Below, in pieces: positions 33,283-41,802 of a stretch of DNA of 47,868 bases (position 1 is its first letter; the number at the start of each line of letters is the position of its first letter). The position numbers and the translations under genes are program-made. The notes beneath the pieces were generated by a model. That model was not told the origin of the DNA, did not search any database, and worked only from the letters and a program-made list of their open reading frames with translations. The DNA is from JBKDZL01 sp047971145 (GTDB lineage: Bacteria > Bacillota_I > Bacilli_A > Erysipelotrichales > Erysipelotrichaceae), in assembly GCA_047971145.1 (NCBI GenBank), contig JBKDZL010000046.1:1-47868 (forward strand). The letters run 5' to 3'.

Positions 33283-34002
33283 ATGCTAAAAGGATATATT
33301 CACTCAATTGAAACATTTGGCGCTGTTGATGGTCCTGGAATCAGATATGTCATCTTTACCCAAGGATGTCCTTTAAGATGTAAATATTGTCATAATCCTG
33401 ATACTTGGCAAACAAATGCTAATAAACAGCTGAGTGTTAAGGAAATTACTGATGATATTATCAAATATCGAAATTTCATTAAAAGTGGAGGGGTAACTAT
33501 TACAGGTGGTGAGCCCTTATTACAAATTGACTTTATTGATGAGATTGTCAGTTTTTGTAATGAAAATAATATTCATGTGGCAATAGATACCTCAGGTATT
33601 ATTCCTTTAGAAGTCTGTGCTTCTGTGATTGATAAAGCTGATTTGATTTTATTAGATATTAAACATATTGATCCTTCTAAGTGCCAAGCTTTAACTGGTC
33701 AAACTAACAAAAATGCCTTAGCATTATTAGAATACTGTGAAAAAACAGGTAAAAAAGTTTGGATAAGACAAGTGATAGTTCCTAAAATTAGTGATGATTT
33801 AGCTGATTTAGAGAAGTTGGCAAAATATTTAAGCAGATTCACAGTAATCGAAAAAGTGGAAATTTTACCTTTCCATAAAATGGGTGAGTTTAAATGGGAT
33901 ACCTTAGGATATAAATATGAGCTTAGCGATACACCAACACCTAGTAGTGAGTTAATAAGTGAAATTAAAAAGTTATTTAAAAGCTATAATATTAAAGTTT
34001 AG
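33283..34002 (+). CDS. pflA: Pyruvate formate-lyase activating enzyme PflA (radical SAM)
   Basis: 239 residues. FTQGCPLRCKYCHNPDTW carries the Cx3Cx2C cluster motif; GGVTITGGEPLLQIDF is the SAM-binding GGE region, and HIAIDTSG-like VAIDTSGI and LLDIKHID follow. It makes the glycyl radical on PflB using SAM and an electron donor. The start at 33283 (MLKGYIHSIETFG) matches the family; there is no separate ribosome-binding site, only AGGT touching the ATG, and a -10 box six bases upstream. Intact, although its substrate PflB is interrupted. Confidence 0.96.
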   Translation: MLKGYIHSIETFGAVDGPGIRYVIFTQGCPLRCKYCHNPDTWQTNANKQLSVKEITDDIIKYRNFIKSGGVTITGGEPLLQIDFIDEIVSFCNENNIHVAIDTSGIIPLEVCASVIDKADLILLDIKHIDPSKCQALTGQTNKNALALLEYCEKTGKKVWIRQVIVPKISDDLADLEKLAKYLSRFTVIEKVEILPFHKMGEFKWDTLGYKYELSDTPTPSSELISEIKKLFKSYNIKV

Positions 34003-34004
34003 TA

Positions 34005-34427
34005 TTAAATAGTTTTTTCCATTTTTAAGTGTTCAATTCCGGCATCTAAAAAAATATCTGAGTAAACTTTATAGCCATTAGCTTGATAAAAGTCTATTGC
34101 TGTAATTTGTGCTGCAAGGGTTAATCTATCAATATTATTGGTTTTTGCCATTTTTTCAATAAATTCTAATAGTTTTGAGCCTATTTTCTGTTTTCGATAG
34201 GCTTTTTTTACAGCAAATCTTCCAATTTTATACTTATTGTTAGTGGGTATGACTCTACAAGTGGCGATGACTTCTTGGTTATCTATTACTACTAATTGAA
34301 TTGCTGTTTTGTCTATTTCATCAAATTCTTCAATCAAGGGAACTTTTTGCTCAAAAATAAAAACATCTCTTCTTAAGAGAATTAAAGCAATTATCTCAGC
34401 TTGCGAATTGGCAACTTTTATTTCCAT
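34005..34427 (-). CDS. GNAT-family N-acetyltransferase
   Basis: 140 residues. RRDVFIFEQKVPLIEEFDEIDK is the start seen in ElaA/YjcF-type GNATs; IGRFAVKKAYRKQKIGSKLLEFIEKMA is motif A (the R/QxxG/A-type acetyl-CoA loop, here RKQKIGS), and AIDFYQANGYKV is motif B. It transfers an acetyl group from acetyl-CoA to an unknown amine. Its stop lies two bases from the pflA stop on the other strand (convergent). The ATG has no ribosome-binding site but a -10 box seven bases upstream. Confidence 0.92.
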   Translation of the reverse strand: MEIKVANSQAEIIALILLRRDVFIFEQKVPLIEEFDEIDKTAIQLVVIDNQEVIATCRVIPTNNKYKIGRFAVKKAYRKQKIGSKLLEFIEKMAKTNNIDRLTLAAQITAIDFYQANGYKVYSDIFLDAGIEHLKMEKTI

Positions 34428-34434
34428 ATTTTCT

Positions 34435-34463
34435 AGTATATATAAAAATTAAGGTTTTGGTAA
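34435..34463 (-). promoter_or_regulatory. Promoter of the GNAT gene, leaderless geometry
   Basis: On the minus strand TTACCA, 17 bases, TATACT, then seven bases (AGAAAAT) to the ATG. It is divergent from the mscS promoter. Confidence 0.5.
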
Positions 34464-34470
34464 GAGCTTA

Positions 34471-34479
34471 TGTTATAAT
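34471..34479 (+). promoter_or_regulatory. Extended -10 promoter of the mscS operon
   Basis: TGTTATAAT, followed by a leader with AAGGAGGAG (34497-34505) five bases before the ATG at 34511. Confidence 0.55.
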
Positions 34480-34510
34480 TAGTATATTAAATATTGAAGG
34501 AGGAGCTGAT

Positions 34511-35395
34511 ATGTTTATCACTTTTGCGACAAAAGACACCCTAAACTTTTTTTCCACTGATTTTTTAAGTGATCTTTTCAACAATGGCTTGTGGATTTAT
34601 TTATTAACAGTAGGATTAATGATAATAGCAGTAATTATTACCTTAAAATTAATTCAAAAGTTATTTCTGAAATTTACCAAAAATCATGATTATCAATACA
34701 ATTTACTTTATAAATTAATTAAAGTAGTTTTATATAGTATCGTTATTTTTGTGGCTGTTTTAAATGTCAAACCTTTATCAGCAATGATGGTAAGCTTATT
34801 AGCAAGTGCTGGTGTGGCAGTTGTGGCTTTGAGTTTACTTGCTCAAGAGGCTGCCGGTAATTTAATTGCCGGTATTATGATCACAAGTTTTAGACCTTTT
34901 ATTGTCAATGATTTTGTTAGTATTGAGGGACAGGGAATAACTGGTACTGTCACTGATATTAGCTTAAGACACACAACTATTAGAACCTTACAAAATACCA
35001 GAGTTATTGTCCCTAATGCCATTATGAATACTGCAGTATTAGAAAATAAGAAAGTCACTGATGGTAAGTATTGCACATATATCTTACTTAATGTCGGTTA
35101 TGATTCCGATTTATTAAAAGTTAAGAAGTGTATTACTAAGGCGATTAGTTCACATCCTTCTTATAAGGATATGAGAACAAAAAAAGAAAAAGAAGAAAAA
35201 CGTGATAAGGTGCCAATTTATTTTACTGATTTTGGTGAGAGTGGCATTAAAGTTCGAGTTAGTTTATGGACTAAGGGTTTAGTTGATGGTTGGGAGGCAG
35301 CCTCTGATTGTCGTGTGAGTATTAAAAAAGAGTTTGATAAAGCAGGTATTGTAATTCCATATAAAATTGTTGAGGTGCGAAATGGCAAAGTTTAA
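34511..35395 (+). CDS. MscS-family small-conductance mechanosensitive channel
   Basis: 294 residues. Three membrane segments lie at about 30-50, 75-92 and 95-120; the third is the pore helix (SMMVSLLASAGVAVVALSLLAQEAAGNLIAGIMI). Then comes the beta domain: FRPFIVNDFVSIEGQGITGTVTDISLRHTTIRTLQNTRVIVPNAIM is the MscS signature. It releases solutes when membrane tension rises. The start at 34511 is fixed by AAGGAGGAG; an upstream start at 34457 lies before the promoter's start point. It overlaps the next gene by 14 bases. Confidence 0.94.
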   Translation: MFITFATKDTLNFFSTDFLSDLFNNGLWIYLLTVGLMIIAVIITLKLIQKLFLKFTKNHDYQYNLLYKLIKVVLYSIVIFVAVLNVKPLSAMMVSLLASAGVAVVALSLLAQEAAGNLIAGIMITSFRPFIVNDFVSIEGQGITGTVTDISLRHTTIRTLQNTRVIVPNAIMNTAVLENKKVTDGKYCTYILLNVGYDSDLLKVKKCITKAISSHPSYKDMRTKKEKEEKRDKVPIYFTDFGESGIKVRVSLWTKGLVDGWEAASDCRVSIKKEFDKAGIVIPYKIVEVRNGKV

Positions 35396-36086
35396 ATTAA
35401 TTCTTTTTGATTTGGATGGAACTCTTATTCATTTAGATGCTCAAAATTTTGAGCGTGATTATACTAAGTTAATTATTAGTTACTTTAGTCAGTGGTTGGA
35501 TGCCACTATGGTTCAAGATACTTTTGCTAGAGCTTTGAAAACCATGGTTGAAGTTGAGGATAACCGCACTAATAAAGAAAAGTTTTATAGTTGTTTTGCG
35601 GGGAATGATAAAATATCATTATCAGAAATTATGGCTAAGGAAGCTGATTTTTATCATCAGCATTTTGATAAGTTAAAACCATATATTAAAGAGAATACTA
35701 ATATGAGTCATGCAATAGCAATCTTAAAGGAAAAACAATTTCCTATGGCTATTGCCACTAATCCTTTATTTCCTAGAATTGCTACTTTAAGTAGACTGAA
35801 ATGGGGTAATTATCATAAAGAAGATTTTTCATTAATTACAACTTTTGAAGATTGCCATTTCACAAAATTTCATAAAAAATATTATGAAATAGATATTTTG
35901 AAAAGATTAAATCTTAAAGCAGAGGATTGTTTGATGGTTGGAAACAATACAGTTGAAGATGGCTTAGCAAGTAGTCTAGGCATTCAAACTATCATTATTA
36001 CTGATGATATCATTGATCAAGCTAACCAATATCAAGTTACAAAAATGACATCGCAGGAATTTTTGGAATATGTTAGAAAACTTTAA
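35382..36086 (+). CDS. HAD-superfamily hydrolase
   Basis: 234 residues. LILFDLDGTLIHLD is motif I (nucleophile Asp 9-11 region), MAIATNPLFPR motif II, KFHKKYYEIDIL around the Lys, and LMVGNNTVEDGLASSLG motif IV; the small helical cap between I and II is of the C1 type. A phosphatase of unknown substrate, similar to phosphoglycolate-phosphatase-like proteins. The ATG at 35382 lies within the end of mscS, preceded by TTGAGGTG, so translation is coupled. A start at 35367 is less likely. Confidence 0.88.
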   Translation: MAKFKLILFDLDGTLIHLDAQNFERDYTKLIISYFSQWLDATMVQDTFARALKTMVEVEDNRTNKEKFYSCFAGNDKISLSEIMAKEADFYHQHFDKLKPYIKENTNMSHAIAILKEKQFPMAIATNPLFPRIATLSRLKWGNYHKEDFSLITTFEDCHFTKFHKKYYEIDILKRLNLKAEDCLMVGNNTVEDGLASSLGIQTIIITDDIIDQANQYQVTKMTSQEFLEYVRKL

Positions 36087-36675
36087 GTATCCTGTAGTTG
36101 TTCAAAAATCAAAAAGAAAGACCTTATCATTAGAAGTTAAAGCTGGTAAGGTTTTTGTTAAGTGTGATTATCGAGTAAGTAATCAAGAAATATTAGAACT
36201 TCTGCAAAAAAAGGAACAATGGTTAGATAAACGATTAGCTAATTATGACCCCGATAGTTTTTATTTATTAGGTCAGAAATATCAAATAGTAAGAAAAAAA
36301 GGGCCAAATGATTATTTTCTTAGTAATAATCAGCTTTTTATTTATGGTGATGAGAAATATCTGATTGATAAAATATATCTTGATCATCAAGATATTATTT
36401 TGAATATTGCAGAAAAGTGTCTTAAAAATTTTGAGGTTCAGCCTAGTAAAATAAGTATCAAAAGATTAAAAAGAACTCTGGGAATTTGTCATAAAGATGG
36501 TAGTATTTCTTTAAGTCTAACTTTAAGTAAGTATCATCCTGATGTCATAAGTATGATTGTTTATCATGAGCTAAGTCATTTGCTTCACTTTAATCATTCT
36601 AAAGCTTTTTATAATTGTTTAAGTCGTTATTGTCCCAACCATCGAGAATTAAAACAAATTACTCGAGAATATTAG
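36070..36675 (+). CDS. YgjP-type zinc metallopeptidase (DUF45/M48-like)
   Basis: 201 residues. The C-terminal half has VYHELSHLLHFNHSKAFYNCL, i.e. HExxH with a third His, the zinc site of the YgjP/WLM-like peptidases, followed by CPNHRELK. The N-terminal half matches the YgjP pattern (KSKRKTLSLEVKAGKVFVKCDY). Catalytic activity is presumed, with substrate unknown; no signal or membrane segment is visible. It overlaps the HAD gene by 17 bases and its stop codon interleaves with that of the convergent TraB gene (TTAG). Confidence 0.9.
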   Translation: MLENFKYPVVVQKSKRKTLSLEVKAGKVFVKCDYRVSNQEILELLQKKEQWLDKRLANYDPDSFYLLGQKYQIVRKKGPNDYFLSNNQLFIYGDEKYLIDKIYLDHQDIILNIAEKCLKNFEVQPSKISIKRLKRTLGICHKDGSISLSLTLSKYHPDVISMIVYHELSHLLHFNHSKAFYNCLSRYCPNHRELKQITREY

Positions 36676-37835
36676 TTTAAAAAAGAGAACAAATTACTAA
36701 TAATATTTGTTCCACTTATAAAAGTGGCAATAGCTGAAAATAAAGATGGTACGATAACCACAATGAGAATTTTAGTGATTCTGTTTTTAAAGAAACCAGT
36801 AAAAGTATTGATGTCATTAGGTAAATTTTGGGCATCTTTGGCAGTAGGTTTTCTCAAGCTTGCCTCAACAATGCCAGTAATAAAACCAACTCCAATAATG
36901 GGTATTAAAGAAGTAATAGGGGCAGCGATAAAGGCAGTAATGATAGTTATCGGATGAGCCAACACCAATAGAGCACCAAGGGCTGCGAAGCTTCCATTCC
37001 ATAAAATCCAGCTTACAATTTGAGTATAGCCTAGAGAAGTTGATTGAGTAAATGAAATAATTATTGCGAGTAATATTATTGCGGGAATGATAAAGCCAAT
37101 GATTGTGGCAGTAGATTTTTTTGGTGGTAGTGTGTCTAAACCTTTAATACTTTGTGGTGTATTTATTAACTCTTTAATACCAATAGTATGGGCAGCACCT
37201 AATACTGCTACTATTTTTTTGCCTGGCGCATTTTGAATTTTGGCACATAAGTATTGATCACGCTCATCAACTAATACTTTTTTTAAGTTGGGAAATTCTT
37301 CTTTTATTTCTTCCACAAAACCCTCAAGACTAGCTTCTTGAATCATTTCTTTAATGTCTTCCTCACTAGTTTTTTCTTTTTGGGTTGTAGAAAAGATTAT
37401 TGAAGTTAGAACTTTTATTTTTTCCATAAAACTTAGTGAGCGATAAATTCTAGTGAAAGTCGTATTGACATTTCTGTCGGCTAAGACAACTTTAATATTA
37501 TTGGCTTCAGCAATTTTAATGGCCTCTAAAAATTCAGCACCTGGCTTAGAGTCTAAGTGCTCAGCTGCTTTTCTTTGTTGGGCGGCTAGAATTAGGTTTA
37601 TTAATAATAGGCCGGTTCTTTGTTCTTTAATGATTTTTATTAAATCAGTATCTTCCCATTTTTTTGGGTTTTTAATAGAATCGTAGCGTTCTTTATCTAA
37701 CTCAACGCAAATGGTATCAGGTTTTTCACTTGCAATAATTTCTTGGACTTCAATTACTGATTGTTTGGAAACGTGGGCAGTTGCCACTAAGATAATTTCT
37801 TTATCTAAATAATCTATTCTAATAATATTTGACAT
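36672..37835 (-). CDS. TraB/PrgY-family membrane protein
   Basis: 387 residues. The N-terminal ~230 residues form the TraB domain: LVATAHVSKQSVIEVQEIIASEKPDTICVELDKERY, then VLADRNVNTTFTRIYRSL and VAVLGAAHTIGI, with conserved His and Glu typical of the family. Three or more membrane segments follow (about 250-270, 280-330 and 360-380). Relatives include PrgY, which reduces inhibitor pheromone in enterococci, and archaeal/eukaryotic TraB proteins; a membrane metal-dependent protease has been suggested. The start at 37835 has no ribosome-binding site but a perfect extended -10 six bases before it. Confidence 0.87.
   Translation of the reverse strand: MSNIIRIDYLDKEIILVATAHVSKQSVIEVQEIIASEKPDTICVELDKERYDSIKNPKKWEDTDLIKIIKEQRTGLLLINLILAAQQRKAAEHLDSKPGAEFLEAIKIAEANNIKVVLADRNVNTTFTRIYRSLSFMEKIKVLTSIIFSTTQKEKTSEEDIKEMIQEASLEGFVEEIKEEFPNLKKVLVDERDQYLCAKIQNAPGKKIVAVLGAAHTIGIKELINTPQSIKGLDTLPPKKSTATIIGFIIPAIILLAIIISFTQSTSLGYTQIVSWILWNGSFAALGALLVLAHPITIITAFIAAPITSLIPIIGVGFITGIVEASLRKPTAKDAQNLPNDINTFTGFFKNRITKILIVVIVPSLFSAIATFISGTNIISNLFSFLN
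36677..36712 (-). terminator. Terminator-like hairpin inside the TraB gene's last codons
   Basis: On the minus strand GAACAAAT and ATTTGTTC pair over eight bases and are followed by TCTTTTTT. The U-tract precedes the stop codon, so any stop here would give a message lacking its stop. Confidence 0.4.
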
Positions 37836-37841
37836 GGGATA

Positions 37842-37850
37842 ATTATAGCA
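37842..37850 (-). promoter_or_regulatory. Extended -10 promoter of the TraB gene, leaderless geometry
   Basis: TGCTATAAT on the minus strand, a perfect extended -10, then six bases (TATCCC) to the ATG at 37835. Confidence 0.6.
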
Positions 37851-37891
37851 TAAATTAGGGATTACTGTGGTAGAATAAAATGAGTGGTTAG

Positions 37892-37921
37892 TTGAAAAAA
37901 CAAGACTAATCAATGTATAAT
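37892..37921 (+). promoter_or_regulatory. Promoter of the cdaA-cdaR-glmM operon
   Basis: TTGAAA, 18 bases, TATAAT. A leader with AGGAGA follows before the ATG at 37941. An ATG at 37920 overlaps the -10 and therefore cannot be the start. Confidence 0.6.
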
Positions 37922-37940
37922 GGTTTTAGGAGAAATTTAT

Positions 37941-38888
37941 ATGACACTTAATTTATTTTTGCTTAGTAGTATAATACCTTATTCAAGTTTTTTAAATATT
38001 ATCACTTTAATTATTGATGTTTTAGTAGTTTGGTTTCTGATTTATTGGGTTATTAAAATTGTTAGAAATAATTCTCGTACTATTCAAATTTTTAAAGGGA
38101 TTGTCTTAATTATTTTAGCTAGAGTTATTGCGGCTTGGTTAGGTTTAAACACTGTTAGTTGGTTGACAGATAGCTTTATTAGTTGGGGATTTTTAGCGGT
38201 TATTGTTATTTTTCAGCCTGAGATTAGAGGTATTTTAGAGCGCTTAGGTAAAAGTAAGGCTTTTGGAGGTAGTCAAACTTTAACTCCTGATGAAAAAGAA
38301 GAATTGGTTAAGGAGTTAATGAAGGCGGTACCTGAGTTGTCAAATCATAAAACTGGTGCACTAATTTCATTAGAACAATCAATGGATTTAGGGGAGTTTA
38401 TCAAAAGTGGAACTAAATTGAATTCAGATATTAGTGCTGAGTTATTAGTGTCAATTTTTCAAACTAATACTCCTTTGCATGATGGTGCAGTAATTATTAG
38501 AGGTTCTAAAGTTACTTGTGCTTCGGCGTATTTTCCACCGACTAATTTTGAAACACCCTCACGCTATGGCGCAAGACACAGAGCTGCCAAGGGCGTATCT
38601 GAAATTACTGATGCGATTACCATAGTTGTTTCTGAGGAGACTGGGGATATTTCTATTGCACGTGATGGTGAGTTGCGAATTGTTGATATTGAGGGCTTAC
38701 GCAGTTACTTAAATAAGTATATTTTAAATATTACTAAAACAGAGTTGACTACAAGCTATAGTAATGAATTGTTTGAAGATGAAGAGTTAGATGTGGTAGA
38801 TGAGCAAGCTAGAGGTAAAGTTTTAGTGAGTGCGGTTGATGGTAAAGAAGAAGTTCAAAACCCTTCTGTCAATAAGGAGGTAGAATAA
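37941..38888 (+). CDS. cdaA: Diadenylate cyclase CdaA (c-di-AMP synthase)
   Basis: 315 residues. Three N-terminal membrane segments (about 5-30, 40-60 and 68-90) precede the DAC domain: LHDGAVIIRG (DGA) and YGARHRAAKGVSE (RHR) are the catalytic motifs, with IVVSEETGDISIARDG after. It makes c-di-AMP from two ATP, a signal for potassium and wall homeostasis. It is ~40 residues longer than the usual 273 because of a C-terminal acidic tail (SNELFEDEELDVVDEQ...). The gene joins cdaR (its regulator) through TAATG and glmM follows, the conserved order in Bacillota. Confidence 0.96.
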   Translation: MTLNLFLLSSIIPYSSFLNIITLIIDVLVVWFLIYWVIKIVRNNSRTIQIFKGIVLIILARVIAAWLGLNTVSWLTDSFISWGFLAVIVIFQPEIRGILERLGKSKAFGGSQTLTPDEKEELVKELMKAVPELSNHKTGALISLEQSMDLGEFIKSGTKLNSDISAELLVSIFQTNTPLHDGAVIIRGSKVTCASAYFPPTNFETPSRYGARHRAAKGVSEITDAITIVVSEETGDISIARDGELRIVDIEGLRSYLNKYILNITKTELTTSYSNELFEDEELDVVDEQARGKVLVSAVDGKEEVQNPSVNKEVE

Positions 38889-40357
38889 TGTTTGGTAAAA
38901 AGAAAAAAAATAAAGAAGTTATTTTAAAAAATAAAGATAGTGATTTAAAGATTGAAAAACCTAAAAAAATAAAAAAAGAAAAGAAAAAGAAAGTAAAAAG
39001 AAAACGAAAAATAGATATTAGAAGTGAAAAATCTAAAACTGATTGGGCCGAAAAGATTGGTAAGCGTACTAGTGATACTTATAATAGTACTGAAGCGCTA
39101 TTCTTAAGAGCTTTTAAACCAATTAGTGATTTGTTTGATAAGATAGTTTTTAATAGAAAATTTGCGGCACTCACTTCGCTGATATTGGCAGTTATTATGG
39201 TAGTGGGGCTTAATTATGGTGACTTTCAAGAGTTAACAAATAGTTATCGAACTATGACCACTAGGGAAAATGTTGAGGTCATGGTTATTGGTAATACTGA
39301 TGTTTATGAGATTCTTGGTATTCCTGAAACTGTTACCGCAAGAATTGTAGGTGACTTAGCTGATTTACAGTTAGTTCAATCTAGTACTAGCTTTACTATC
39401 GTGGCGGATTTATCCGGTTTATCTGAGGGTGTGCATTCTGTGCCTTTAGTAGCTCAGAATTATTCTAGTAACTTAGATGTACAAGTAGAACCCTCAACAG
39501 TAACGGTAAGTATTGCCCGTAAAGTTTCTCAACAATATTATGTGGGCTATGAGTATATTAATACTAATCAAGCTAAGAGTATCTATGATTTTGGTGTTCC
39601 AACTTTTGATAAAACTAGTGTTATAGTGAGAGCCTCACAAGATACTTTGAATAAGATTTCTTCAGTTAAAGCTTTAATTGATGTGGCAAATATGAATGCT
39701 GATTTTGAACAGGAAGCCATTTTGGTAGCTTATGATCAAACAGGTAATAAAATAGATGTTGATATTGTTCCATCTGCTATTAAGGTTAGTGTAGCAGTAA
39801 CATCACCTAATAAGACAGTGCCAATAGTAATTGCACCAGTTGGTGATATTCCAGGTGGGCAATCGATTGAACGAATTACCTTGGATCATGATTCTATTAC
39901 TCTTTATGGACCACTATCAGTCTTAGAAAATATTGATAAGTTAGTAATTCCTGTTGATGTTTCAAATATGACTAGTGAGAGAACTGATGCGATTGCTGAG
40001 GTGGTTCTGCCAAGTGGAGTTAAAGGTAGCGATATTAAAAAGGTGAACTATAGCTTAAGTTTGGGAGTAACAGCAACTAAGAAGTTTGAGGGTGTTAGTA
40101 TTAGATATATCAATTATGATGATGATAAATATCGCTTTACTTTAGTTGATGCTAATGATGCCACAGTTGATGTTATTATTTCCGGAACTGAAAGTAATCT
40201 GGCTAATATTAAAGTTGAAGATTTAGATGTTTATGTTGATTTAGCTACTATTAAGAGTGGTACATTGTCAATACCGATTGTGGTTGATGGTAATAATGTC
40301 TTGCTAATTTATGCTCCAAGTCGAGATAATTTAGATATTATTGTTGAGGAAAATTAG
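38888..40357 (+). CDS. cdaR: CdaR (YbbR-domain regulator of CdaA)
   Basis: 489 residues. The first ~60 residues are extremely lysine-rich and probably cytoplasmic; a membrane segment lies near 93-112 (ALTSLILAVIMVVGL), then an extracellular part with about four YbbR-type repeats of ~85 residues (e.g. VTARIVGDLADLQLVQSSTSF, and IDVANMNADFEQEAILVAYD). CdaR binds CdaA at the membrane and modulates it. The N-terminal basic stretch is longer than in B. subtilis CdaR, which has only a few residues before its membrane segment. Start fixed by AAGGAGGT and the TAATG overlap. Confidence 0.94.
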   Translation: MFGKKKKNKEVILKNKDSDLKIEKPKKIKKEKKKKVKRKRKIDIRSEKSKTDWAEKIGKRTSDTYNSTEALFLRAFKPISDLFDKIVFNRKFAALTSLILAVIMVVGLNYGDFQELTNSYRTMTTRENVEVMVIGNTDVYEILGIPETVTARIVGDLADLQLVQSSTSFTIVADLSGLSEGVHSVPLVAQNYSSNLDVQVEPSTVTVSIARKVSQQYYVGYEYINTNQAKSIYDFGVPTFDKTSVIVRASQDTLNKISSVKALIDVANMNADFEQEAILVAYDQTGNKIDVDIVPSAIKVSVAVTSPNKTVPIVIAPVGDIPGGQSIERITLDHDSITLYGPLSVLENIDKLVIPVDVSNMTSERTDAIAEVVLPSGVKGSDIKKVNYSLSLGVTATKKFEGVSIRYINYDDDKYRFTLVDANDATVDVIISGTESNLANIKVEDLDVYVDLATIKSGTLSIPIVVDGNNVLLIYAPSRDNLDIIVEEN

Positions 40358-40358
40358 T

Positions 40359-41696
40359 ATGGGTAAATATTTTGGTACTGATGGAATTAGAGGCCGTGCT
40401 AATGATACACTAAGTGTTGAAATGGCTTATAAAATTGGTCGTTATCTTGGTTATTATTATGAGAAAGAAAAAGAGTCAAAGATCTTAATTGGTAAGGATA
40501 CTCGCTTATCTTCGACGATGTTTGAAAATGCTTTGGCTGCTGGAGCTTTGGAGAGTGGTGCTGATGTTTATTTATTGGGCTACACTTCTACTCCTTGTGT
40601 ATCACATTTAGTGTCACATAAAGATTTTACTTGTGGCATTATGATTTCTGCTTCACACAACCCATATTACGATAATGGAATTAAGCTGTTTAAAACTGAT
40701 GGTACTAAAGTTGATAGTGCTTTAGAAGACTTAATTGAAGAGTATTTTGAAGCTAATCAAGATATCCCTAAAGCTCATGAAGAGAAAATTGGCAGATTAT
40801 TTAATTATTCAGAAGGCTTAGAGCTATATTTAGCTTATTTAGAGCAAGTTGCAACTTTGGATTTAAGTAAATTTAAAATTGCGATTGATTTAGCTAATGG
40901 TTCTACCTGTTATACTGCTAAAAAATTATTAGATAGATTTCATGGTACTATTGATTATTATTTTAATGCACCTGATGGTTTAAATATTAATCGAGAGTGT
41001 GGTTCTACCCACTTGGATAAATTACAAGAAATTGTAATAGCAGGAAATTATGATTTGGGTATAGCTTTTGATGGCGATGGTGATCGAACTCTATTAATTG
41101 ATCATCGTGGTAATATTGTTGATGGTGATGCAATTATTTATCTTTTGGCTAAACACTTCAAGCAATTAAATAAATTAAAAGATAATACCGTAGTTACCAC
41201 AGTAATGAGTAATATTGGCTTACTTAAAGCCTTAGAAAATGAAAATATCAATTATCAAATAACAGCAGTTGGTGATAAGTATGTATTTGAAGAAATGAAA
41301 AATAATAACTACTCATTAGGTGGTGAACAATCTGGTCATATTATTATTAAAGAATATGCTAATAGTGGTGATGGCTTAATGACTGCCTTAGTTATTCTAG
41401 ATATTATGGCTAGCTCTAAGATTAGCTTAGCAAATCTTTTGAGTGATTTAGTTATTTATCCTCAGTTATTAGTGAATGTTAAAGTTAAAGATAAAAGTTA
41501 TGCTGAGAATGCTGAGCTAATTTGTGAGGTTGAAAAAGCCAATCAAGAATTAGCTGGAAATGGTCGAGTACTGATTAGAGTCAGTGGTACTGAGCCGTTA
41601 ATTAGAGTTATGGTTGAAGCTAAGAGCAAAGAAATTTGTCAGAAATATGTTGATAAATTTGTGGCCATGGTTGAAGAAAACGAAAAAAGAATTTAA
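40359..41696 (+). CDS. glmM: Phosphoglucosamine mutase GlmM
   Basis: 445 residues. YFGTDGIRGRAN opens the protein; GIMISASHNPYYDNGIK carries the phosphorylated Ser; IAFDGDGDRTLLID is the metal loop, GGEQSGHI the sugar loop, and RVSGTEPLIRVMVEA the phosphate-binding loop. It turns glucosamine-6-phosphate into the 1-phosphate, needed for UDP-GlcNAc, peptidoglycan and the glycans of this locus. In other Bacillota GlmM and CdaA bind each other and lower c-di-AMP synthesis. GAGGAAA lies six bases upstream. A terminator follows. Confidence 0.97.
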   Translation: MGKYFGTDGIRGRANDTLSVEMAYKIGRYLGYYYEKEKESKILIGKDTRLSSTMFENALAAGALESGADVYLLGYTSTPCVSHLVSHKDFTCGIMISASHNPYYDNGIKLFKTDGTKVDSALEDLIEEYFEANQDIPKAHEEKIGRLFNYSEGLELYLAYLEQVATLDLSKFKIAIDLANGSTCYTAKKLLDRFHGTIDYYFNAPDGLNINRECGSTHLDKLQEIVIAGNYDLGIAFDGDGDRTLLIDHRGNIVDGDAIIYLLAKHFKQLNKLKDNTVVTTVMSNIGLLKALENENINYQITAVGDKYVFEEMKNNNYSLGGEQSGHIIIKEYANSGDGLMTALVILDIMASSKISLANLLSDLVIYPQLLVNVKVKDKSYAENAELICEVEKANQELAGNGRVLIRVSGTEPLIRVMVEAKSKEICQKYVDKFVAMVEENEKRI

Positions 41697-41700
41697 GATA

Positions 41701-41734
41701 AAACCTAAATTACTAATACTAATTTAGGTTTTTT
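41701..41734 (+). terminator. Intrinsic terminator of the cdaA-cdaR-glmM operon
   Basis: AAACCTAAATTA and TAATTTAGGTTT pair perfectly over 12 bases around a seven-base loop and run into six T. Confidence 0.9.
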
Positions 41735-41737
41735 AAT

Positions 41738-41772
41738 AAAAAAGACTAACTTCCATTGAAAGAAATTAGTCT
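41738..41772 (-). terminator. Intrinsic terminator of the flavoprotein gene
   Basis: On the minus strand AGACTAA and TTAGTCT pair, with an inner stem around CAATG, followed by a T-run. It is back to back with the glmM terminator. Confidence 0.75.
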
Positions 41773-41802
41773 AAATTAAAGCTCGATAGTTATTTAATTG
41801 TC

